Shown here: in pieces, positions 58,493 through 64,000 of the stretch | How positions within the stretch are numbered: the stretch's first letter is position 1 | Layout: every line of letters begins with the position of its first letter | Source of the DNA: Gammaproteobacteria bacterium | GTDB lineage: Bacteria; Pseudomonadota; Gammaproteobacteria; UBA6429; Thiohalophilaceae | NCBI GenBank assembly: GCA_022712915.1 | Contig: JAFLJQ010000040.1 | Location: forward strand, 1-64,000 | Direction: 5' to 3' | Length of the DNA stretch: 64,000 nucleotides | Position numbers and translations under genes: made by a program | The notes under the pieces: generated by a model | Told to the model about the DNA's origin: nothing | What the model saw: only the letters and a program-made list of their open reading frames with translations | Database searches by the model: none

Positions 58493-59038
58493 TCACATCC
58501 CCTTCACAGCATAAATGCCATCGGCATTTCGCAAGTAATCTTTGTAGTCCATACCAAAACCAAACAGATAACGGTTGACTGCTTTAAGACCCGTAAAATC
58601 CGCCTTAATTTCAAATGGCCGGTCTTGTATTTTTTCGACCAACACGGCACTGTATACTTCTTTTGCTCCTTCGGCCTTACAGTACTTAATCAACTCATCC
58701 AGCGTAATGCCTTGATCCAACACATCATCTACAATGACGATCACCCGATCTTCTAGTGAAAAACTGGGTTTAACCAGCCACTTCAATGTACCACCGCTTG
58801 TTTCACCCCTATAGCGGGTCGCGTGGATATAATCTGTCTGTAAGGGAAAATGCAGTCGTGTCATTAAATGACCCATGGGAATAATACCTCCATTGACAAC
58901 ACATAACATCAAAGGATTTTTATCGTGCAGCTTGTCGTGCATGGCTTCAGCCATTTCATCAAAGGCCTGGCAAACGTCTTGATTGGAATACAGACAATCT
59001 GCTTCATCAAAAGTTTTTTTAATGTGTGCTACATCCAT
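58493..59038 (-). CDS. hpt: Hypoxanthine-guanine phosphoribosyltransferase
   Basis: The 181-residue purine salvage enzyme contains the PRPP-binding motif VIVIVDDVLDQGITL (about residues 103-117), a substrate-loop MLCVVNGGIIPMGHLM and the purine-contact region FGMDYKDYLRNADGIYAV. It joins the downstream methylthioinosine phosphorylase with a one-base gap. The pair would convert methylthioinosine to hypoxanthine and then IMP. Confidence 0.92.
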   Translation of the reverse strand: MDVAHIKKTFDEADCLYSNQDVCQAFDEMAEAMHDKLHDKNPLMLCVVNGGIIPMGHLMTRLHFPLQTDYIHATRYRGETSGGTLKWLVKPSFSLEDRVIVIVDDVLDQGITLDELIKYCKAEGAKEVYSAVLVEKIQDRPFEIKADFTGLKAVNRYLFGFGMDYKDYLRNADGIYAVKGM

Positions 59039-59054
59039 TATTTTTTCATCGCAT

Positions 59055-60131
59055 TTATAGCTTATTGGTCAGAGGTTCAGGTAATTCAACCGTTGTCGTT
59101 GGAAAGGCAATTGCCGCACCATGCTGTTCAATAATGGCGTTAACCTTGAACAACACGTCTTGTTTGATCTCGTGAAATTTTTGCCAGTCAGTTGTTTTGG
59201 TAAAAGTATAAATAAAAAAATCCAGAGATGACTCGGCAAATTTGTTAAAGTTTACCATCATGGTTTGTTGCTGATCAATCTCGGGGTGTTGTTGTAACAT
59301 CTGTTTGACGTCATCGAGAATAGTGGGTAAAGATGTAGCATCATCATAGCGCACACCAATGGTTTCATAAATGCGTCGATTGGTCATGCGTGATGGATTC
59401 TCCACCGAAACACTGGTAAACACCGAATTGGGAATATATAGTGGCCGTTTATCAAATGTGCGGATCACCGTTAAGCGCCAGCCAATCTTTTCTACCGTGC
59501 CCTCAATGTTCCGATCAGAAGAACGTATCCAGTCGCCAATAGAAAAAGGTCGATCAAGATAAATCATAATGGCACCAAAGAAATTGGCCAGTAGATCTTT
59601 TGAAGCAAAACCCACCGCCACACCACCAATACCACCAAAGGCCAGCACCGCCGATATATCAAACCCCATAGTCTGCAAAACCACCAGCATGGCGGTAATA
59701 ATGATTGAAATGCGCAATAACTGCGTCACAGCATTGGCCGTGGTACGATCGATTGGCTTACCTTTAACCTCACCCTCGTGCAGGATTTTTTTCTCGACAA
59801 AGCGCACGAAACGGGTCATCGTCCAGGTTACCAGCATAATGATCCCTACTTCGCGGGCCAGAGATGCCACCGTCAAACCAATCAATTGTGCCGCAAAACT
59901 AATTCCCAATAACCAAATAAGATAACTAAGGGGTTTGCGTACAGCATCAATTGCCACATCATCCCACAGAGTAGCTGTTTTGCTAATTCCAATATGGAGT
60001 CGATTGACAATACGCTTTTGAATAAAATCAATTAATAGCGACAAAAATATAATACCAAACACCTGTAACACCATAGTGTTATTACTACCGATATATTTCT
60101 CAAACCAGATTAAAATATCTTCAACATTCAT
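59055..60131 (-). CDS. MscS-family small-conductance mechanosensitive channel
   Basis: This 358-residue channel has three or four N-terminal membrane helices, then the MscS core: LAFGGIGGVAVGFASKDLLA (pore helix and beginning of the beta domain), MIYLDRPFSIGDWIRS and IPNSVFTSVSVENPSR. It is longer than E. coli MscS (286) because of extra N-terminal helices. It opens under membrane tension and releases solutes during osmotic downshock. It is separated from hpt by 16 bases and from nagZ by 15. Confidence 0.9.
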   Translation of the reverse strand: MNVEDILIWFEKYIGSNNTMVLQVFGIIFLSLLIDFIQKRIVNRLHIGISKTATLWDDVAIDAVRKPLSYLIWLLGISFAAQLIGLTVASLAREVGIIMLVTWTMTRFVRFVEKKILHEGEVKGKPIDRTTANAVTQLLRISIIITAMLVVLQTMGFDISAVLAFGGIGGVAVGFASKDLLANFFGAIMIYLDRPFSIGDWIRSSDRNIEGTVEKIGWRLTVIRTFDKRPLYIPNSVFTSVSVENPSRMTNRRIYETIGVRYDDATSLPTILDDVKQMLQQHPEIDQQQTMMVNFNKFAESSLDFFIYTFTKTTDWQKFHEIKQDVLFKVNAIIEQHGAAIAFPTTTVELPEPLTNKL

Positions 60132-60146
60132 GACAAACTGCCTTAA

Positions 60147-61196
60147 TTAAAAATCAAATTCCAAACTCGGGTCTTGCTGATAGCGTTGCAATGCCTCACT
60201 GGCTGAGCGCCAGCGGTCATTGTTGCGTAATTTATCCCAACTAATTGGATGACGGCCGTGCATACGGGCCAGGCGAACATGACTCACCGGGTCATCATAT
60301 TCACCGAGCCCATTCAGTGCCTGCAATGCTCCTTCACGATTATTACAAATAAGAACCATGTCACAGCCTGCATGCAGGGCAGCTTTTGCCCGGTCGGCAT
60401 AGTTTTCACCCGCTACGCTGGCACCTTTCATGTCCAGGGCATCACTGAAGATTACGCCCTGGAAATTGAGCCGAGTACGCAATACGTCCTTTAACCAGAA
60501 TTCTGAAAAACCCGCGGCATGGGGATCAACCTGATCGTAAATCACATGGGCTGGCATGATCGCCGTTAGATTTTTTTTAATCAACTTTCGAAATGGCGCT
60601 ATATCTCTGGCATAAATATCGTCAAAAACACGATGGTCTACCGGCATATCGGTATGTGAATCAGCCGCGATGGCACCATGACCGGGAAAGTGTTTACCCG
60701 TCGCAGCCATACCGGCCTCATGCATGCCTTTTATGAAGGAATGAGTCAGATCAGCGACAATATCGGGGTGGGAATGAAAGGCCCGATCACCAATCACGCT
60801 GCTAACACCGTAATCAAGATCCATAACCGGTGCAAAACTGAAATCAATATCCACAGCACGTAGTTCCACAGCCATTAGCCAACCACAAAGATTGCTCAAT
60901 GAACGCGCCTTGTTTTGATCTTTGTCATACACCTCACCAAAGCTAGCCATGGCCGGGATGCGGGAAAAACCATCTCGAAAGCGTTGCACGCGACCACCTT
61001 CATGATCGACGGCGATCAACAATCGTGGTGTGCGCAAGGCGTGAATATCCCTAACCAGACTTTCCAGCTGTTGCATGGATTTATAGTTACGGGTAAACAG
61101 GATCACACCACCGACTAATGGGTGTTGCAGCACTTGTCTATCTTCATTCGTCAACTCGATGCCTTCAATATCGAGCATTACCGGACCTAGCGACAT
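60147..61196 (-). CDS. nagZ: Beta-N-acetylhexosaminidase (cell-wall recycling)
   Basis: NagZ, glycoside hydrolase family 3, removes GlcNAc from imported muropeptides in the cytoplasm. The 349-residue protein has the family segments GVILFTRNY, IAVDHEGGRVQRF, GKHFPGHGAIAADSHTDMP (catalytic Asp-His dyad region), and FSDALDMKGAS. I choose the ATG at 61196 (MSLGPVM), with GGAG five bases before; the ATG at 61211 overlaps the upstream stop and is the alternative. No signal peptide, as expected. Confidence 0.94.
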   Translation of the reverse strand: MSLGPVMLDIEGIELTNEDRQVLQHPLVGGVILFTRNYKSMQQLESLVRDIHALRTPRLLIAVDHEGGRVQRFRDGFSRIPAMASFGEVYDKDQNKARSLSNLCGWLMAVELRAVDIDFSFAPVMDLDYGVSSVIGDRAFHSHPDIVADLTHSFIKGMHEAGMAATGKHFPGHGAIAADSHTDMPVDHRVFDDIYARDIAPFRKLIKKNLTAIMPAHVIYDQVDPHAAGFSEFWLKDVLRTRLNFQGVIFSDALDMKGASVAGENYADRAKAALHAGCDMVLICNNREGALQALNGLGEYDDPVSHVRLARMHGRHPISWDKLRNNDRWRSASEALQRYQQDPSLEFDF

Positions 61197-61210
61197 GGTC
61201 ACTCCATTCA

Positions 61211-61699
61211 TTATTCTGTTATGTAAACGTATGTTCCCACGTTGACGAGATCAAACAATTTCAGTACATCGGCATTACGCATCTTGATGCAGCCATGAGA
61301 GCTTGGGATACCCATCGGATCCTGATCAGGACAACCATGAATGTAAATATAACGTCGCATGGTATCGACCTTGCCGAGTCGATTCTTGCCAGGTTCGGTG
61401 CCACACAACCAAAGTATACGGGAGAGGATCCAGTCCCGTTCTGGCGATTGTTGTTTTAATGCCTGCTGATAGATTTCCCCGGTGGGTCTGCGTCCGATAA
61501 ACACGCTATCAACCGGGCAGCCTGCGCCAATTTTAGCACGGATATAATGTTGTCCACGCGGCGTACACTCACTACCCGACTGTTCACCCGAACCATTGCT
61601 TGCCGTTGCCACGGCAACATCCATTACCGTTTGATCACCACGGTAGTAACGTAGCTGTTGTTTTGAAATACTGATTTCGATCAGTTCGCCCTTGGGCAT
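61211..61699 (-). CDS. L,D-transpeptidase (YkuD) domain protein without a signal peptide
   Basis: From the ATG at 61699 (MPKGELIEISI) the protein has 162 residues and is one YkuD domain. The catalytic block IHGCPDQDPMGIPSSHGCIK has the conserved H and C of the HxxG...SHGC motif. No signal peptide or membrane helix is visible, also in the longer frame, whereas most L,D-transpeptidases are exported. Its position directly before nagZ suggests a link with peptidoglycan. It may act in the cytoplasm on a precursor or recycling product, as proposed for some cytoplasmic L,D-transpeptidase-like or L,D-carboxypeptidase proteins. Confidence 0.85.
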   Translation of the reverse strand: MPKGELIEISISKQQLRYYRGDQTVMDVAVATASNGSGEQSGSECTPRGQHYIRAKIGAGCPVDSVFIGRRPTGEIYQQALKQQSPERDWILSRILWLCGTEPGKNRLGKVDTMRRYIYIHGCPDQDPMGIPSSHGCIKMRNADVLKLFDLVNVGTYVYITE

Positions 61700-61703
61700 G
61701 TTG

Positions 61704-62177
61704 TTATTCTTTCCAATTTTTATACGGGTTTTTGACCAGGCACACATTATAATAGCGGGGTTCGTCTGAAACTTCCTCTCCTAGCCAGTCAGGTCGGGAA
61801 AATGCTTCGCCTTCATCCGCCAATTCAATTTCGGCAACCAACAGACCGGCATTATCCCCCTTGAACACATCGATCTCCCACTCATGGCCTTCATGTATTA
61901 AATGATAACGGGTCTTGTCGATAATGGGATGTTCACACAGACCGTGCAGTAATGACTCGGCATCCTCCATGGGCAGAGGATACTCATACTCCTGACGTGT
62001 AATACCCAGAGTGGCCCCCTTGATATTCAAAAAAGCCTGCTCGCCCTCGATGCGCACCCTGACAGACGCTGCTTTAGAGCCTATCAAATAAGCCTGTTGG
62101 TAATCCGTCCCGCCATCGGCCTCACCTCGCCAACGGTCATCCTTAATGAGAAACTTGCGTTCGATCTCAATGCCCAT
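61704..62177 (-). CDS. CYTH domain protein (class IV adenylate cyclase/triphosphatase family)
   Basis: The 157-residue protein starts with the CYTH signature EIERKFLI (residues 4-11). It keeps the alternating charged strands of the triphosphate tunnel: SVRVRIEGEQAFLNIKG, QEYEYPLP, KTRYHL, WEIDVFKGDNAGLLVAEIEL. Single-domain bacterial members of this type are usually inorganic triphosphatases rather than cyclases. It overlaps nothing and lies 3 bases after rlmD. Confidence 0.88.
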   Translation of the reverse strand: MGIEIERKFLIKDDRWRGEADGGTDYQQAYLIGSKAASVRVRIEGEQAFLNIKGATLGITRQEYEYPLPMEDAESLLHGLCEHPIIDKTRYHLIHEGHEWEIDVFKGDNAGLLVAEIELADEGEAFSRPDWLGEEVSDEPRYYNVCLVKNPYKNWKE

Positions 62178-62180
62178 GCT

Positions 62181-63506
62181 CTATTTCCTTTCAAACAGAG
62201 CAATCGATTCGACATGGGCAGTATGGGGAAACATATCCATCACCCCGACCTTTTTTAATGTATAACCGTATTCATTACACAGGATGTCGGCATCCCGCGC
62301 CAGGGTTGCCGGATTACAGGAGACATAGACGATAAGTGGTACTTTCATCTTTTTTAATAGCGGCAGAATACCATCAGCCCCAGTTCTGGCCGGGTCGAGC
62401 AGAATCTTGTTGTATTTCTGTTTCAGCCAAGGCGTTTGCGGATCAACATTAAACAGATCGGCAACATGAAATTCGGTATTGGTGATATGGTTCAGCTCGG
62501 CATTCTGTCTTGCCCGTTCAACCAGAACCTTCTCACCTTCCACGGCAGTAACATGTTCTGCTTGTCTTGCCATGGCAAAGGAAAAATTACCCACACCGCA
62601 AAATAATTCCAGCACCTTATCGTCTTTTTGAAGATCAAGCAGCTCAATCGCCAGTTTGATCATCTTATGATTGATCTCGCTATTAACCTGCACAAAATCA
62701 TTCGGCTCAAAGGCAATATTGACATCATATTCATCGAGTCGATAAATAAGTTTAGGTTCTTCTGGCCATAACGGTGTAATGGAATCTGGTCCTGCCGATT
62801 GCAGATATAGACAAATATTATGCTGTTTGGCATATTCGGTAAGTTTATCTTTGTCATCATCGGTCAGTTCAACCATATGGCGGAATATCAGGGCGGTTTG
62901 ATCGTCACTCACCGCAACCTCAATCTGCGGGATCTTGTCATAACAACTGAGCGAACGAACCAGATCAGCCAGTTGCACCAGATACGGCCCGACCGTGGGA
63001 TATAGAACCTCACAATGTTCCAGCTCAGCAAGATAACCCGAGCCCTTTTCACGAAAGCCCACCAACACCTTTTCTTTTTTATGCACGTACTTGGCACCGA
63101 GGCGCGCCTTACGCCGATAGCCCCAAACCGGCCCGGTCAGTGGAGGCAAGATTTCTTCTGCATTCACCTTACCAATCCGTTGCAGATTATCGAGCAACAC
63201 CTGTTGTTTGATCTTGATCTGCTCAACGGCATCAAGATGTTGCAGGCTACAACCACCACACAGCCCAAAGTGTGCACACTTTGGTTCCACTCGAAGCGGC
63301 GAGGCCTTGAGGATCTCAATGACCTTGCCTTCATCATAACGACGGTGCTGGCGTGTGTATTGAAATGACACTTCCTCCCCGCCCAGCACACCATGAATGA
63401 ACACGGTTTTACCATCAATATGCGTCACACCCTTACCATCATGCGTCATGGATTCAATGGTTGTGGTAACGGTATCGACAGGGAGTTTTTTCTTACGAGG
63501 GGACAT
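62181..63506 (-). CDS. rlmD: 23S rRNA (uracil(1939)-C(5))-methyltransferase
   Basis: RlmD (RumA) methylates U1939 of 23S rRNA using S-adenosylmethionine. From the ATG at 63506 (MSPRKKKLPVDT) the enzyme has 441 residues. It has an N-terminal TRAM domain, the [4Fe-4S] cluster region CAHFGLCGGCSLQH, the SAM motif LELFCGVGNFSFAMA, LDPARTGADG and the catalytic Cys in YVSCNPATLARD. Length and order are typical for RumA. In many relatives it lies beside cysM, as here. Confidence 0.94.
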   Translation of the reverse strand: MSPRKKKLPVDTVTTTIESMTHDGKGVTHIDGKTVFIHGVLGGEEVSFQYTRQHRRYDEGKVIEILKASPLRVEPKCAHFGLCGGCSLQHLDAVEQIKIKQQVLLDNLQRIGKVNAEEILPPLTGPVWGYRRKARLGAKYVHKKEKVLVGFREKGSGYLAELEHCEVLYPTVGPYLVQLADLVRSLSCYDKIPQIEVAVSDDQTALIFRHMVELTDDDKDKLTEYAKQHNICLYLQSAGPDSITPLWPEEPKLIYRLDEYDVNIAFEPNDFVQVNSEINHKMIKLAIELLDLQKDDKVLELFCGVGNFSFAMARQAEHVTAVEGEKVLVERARQNAELNHITNTEFHVADLFNVDPQTPWLKQKYNKILLDPARTGADGILPLLKKMKVPLIVYVSCNPATLARDADILCNEYGYTLKKVGVMDMFPHTAHVESIALFERK

Positions 63507-63535
63507 ATAATTTACTTTATTAAAAAGACCTTGTA

Positions 63536-63605
63536 ACGACCAAGACACCAAAGCGCCAAGATAAAATATTCTTTAACTTTGCATTCTTGGTGTCTTGGTG
63601 GTGAA
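63536..63605. repeat. Inverted repeat between rlmD and cysM
   Basis: 'accaagacaccaaagcgcc' and 'cattcttggtgtcttggtgg' are imperfect inverses about 30 bases apart (63539-63602). The RNA would form a stem of about 15 pairs. Similar 'caagacaccaag' motifs are a known dispersed repeat type in proteobacteria. It has the position of a terminator for cysM. Confidence 0.55.
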
Positions 63606-63622
63606 ATATTTTTTCTCTAAGT

Positions 63623-64000
63623 TTATCCAGCTGGAAATACATTGGTAGACAAATAACGATCACCTCGATCACAAATAATGGTGACTATAATAGCGCTCTT
63701 CTCTCGCGCAGCAACCTTAAGGGCTACGGCGACCGCACCACCCGATGAAATCCCACAAAAGATACCTTCACGGGCGGCCAGTTGACGGGTGGTCTCCTCG
63801 GCATCCTGTTGACCAACATCAAGCATCTCATCGACCCGGCTGGCATCGAATATGGAGGGCAGATATTCCTTAGGCCAGCGACGGATACCTGGGATCTTCG
63901 CCCCCTCTGCCGGTTCAACCCCCACGATCTGGATGGCCGGATTCTGTTCTTTCAAATACCGCGAAGTGCCCATAATGGTACCCGTGGTGCCCATAGCAGA
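63623..64000 (-). CDS. cysM: Cysteine synthase B, partial (C-terminal part)
   Basis: The visible 126 residues are the C-terminal part; the frame runs off the right window edge. It starts within SAMGTTGTIMG, the phosphate-binding glycine loop of the PLP cofactor. It continues with VGVEPAEGAKIPGIRRWPKE, the CysM-type EGIFCGISSGGAVAVAL and CDRGDRYLSTNVF at the end. The IPGIRRWP segment and the terminal sequence match CysM rather than CysK. It makes cysteine from O-acetylserine and sulfide or thiosulfate. Confidence 0.93.
   Translation of the reverse strand, partial: SAMGTTGTIMGTSRYLKEQNPAIQIVGVEPAEGAKIPGIRRWPKEYLPSIFDASRVDEMLDVGQQDAEETTRQLAAREGIFCGISSGGAVAVALKVAAREKSAIIVTIICDRGDRYLSTNVFPAG

Overview
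This window comes from a gammaproteobacterium of moderate G+C content. Three blocks match gammaproteobacterial gene orders: an LPS/lipoprotein-export block (comEC-exbB-exbD-msbA-lpxK-ycaR-kdsB beside lolC/E-lolD), a nagZ-hpt-MTIP salvage block, and rlmD next to cysM. The genus cannot be fixed from the sequence alone. The abundant short non-coding repeats and MITE-like elements, together with sucrose synthesis and oxygen-sensing genes, suggest a free-living or symbiotic aquatic lineage (inference).

Layout. 1-2380 is a repeat-rich island with one cytochrome c gene. It holds two intergenic repeat families and a 237-bp element with IS50/Tn5-like ends and a 9-bp target duplication. 2380-12906 is the envelope block: KDO activation, lipid A kinase and flippase, ExbB/ExbD, ComEC, the LolCDE-type exporter and SfsA. 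13084-13376 is a second MITE-like element with a perfect 9-bp target duplication. 13644-15042 pairs a small soluble chemoreceptor-like protein with an oxygen-binding di-iron protein (ODP-like). 15185-22563 holds a RelA/SpoT enzyme, two agmatine-to-putrescine genes (aguA, aguB), DAHP synthase and an outer-membrane protein. 22832-27556 is a sucrose locus: sucrose-phosphate synthase, fructokinase and neutral invertase. 27642-36882 holds a large MscK-like channel, a GDSL hydrolase with a 13-copy hexanucleotide tail, a ferritin-like protein, lpxH, two cyclophilins and cysS. 36869-41197 holds a PilZ protein, a hybrid kinase with two FixL-like PAS domains and a response regulator. 41440-48608 holds folD, three tRNAs, glycerate kinase, a NUDIX hydrolase, def, csiV and ispH.

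The most unusual region is 48970-57660. A geranylgeranyl/polyprenyl diphosphate synthase and a geranylgeranyl reductase are embedded among eleven small proteins that I do not recognise. These proteins lack signal peptides. Many carry one amphipathic or hydrophobic, phasin-like helix, several carry Cys/His-rich ends, and some carry Ig-like beta domains or short tandem beta repeats. Their tight co-directional spacing and shared parts suggest one multicomponent assembly. My best inference is a coat or scaffold for an isoprenoid-lipid or other hydrophobic inclusion, with a metal-binding component. The neighbouring ispH gene would supply its C5 precursors.

57751-64000 returns to housekeeping genes: methylthioinosine phosphorylase, hpt, an MscS channel, nagZ, an L,D-transpeptidase-like protein, a CYTH protein, rlmD and a partial cysM cut by the window edge.
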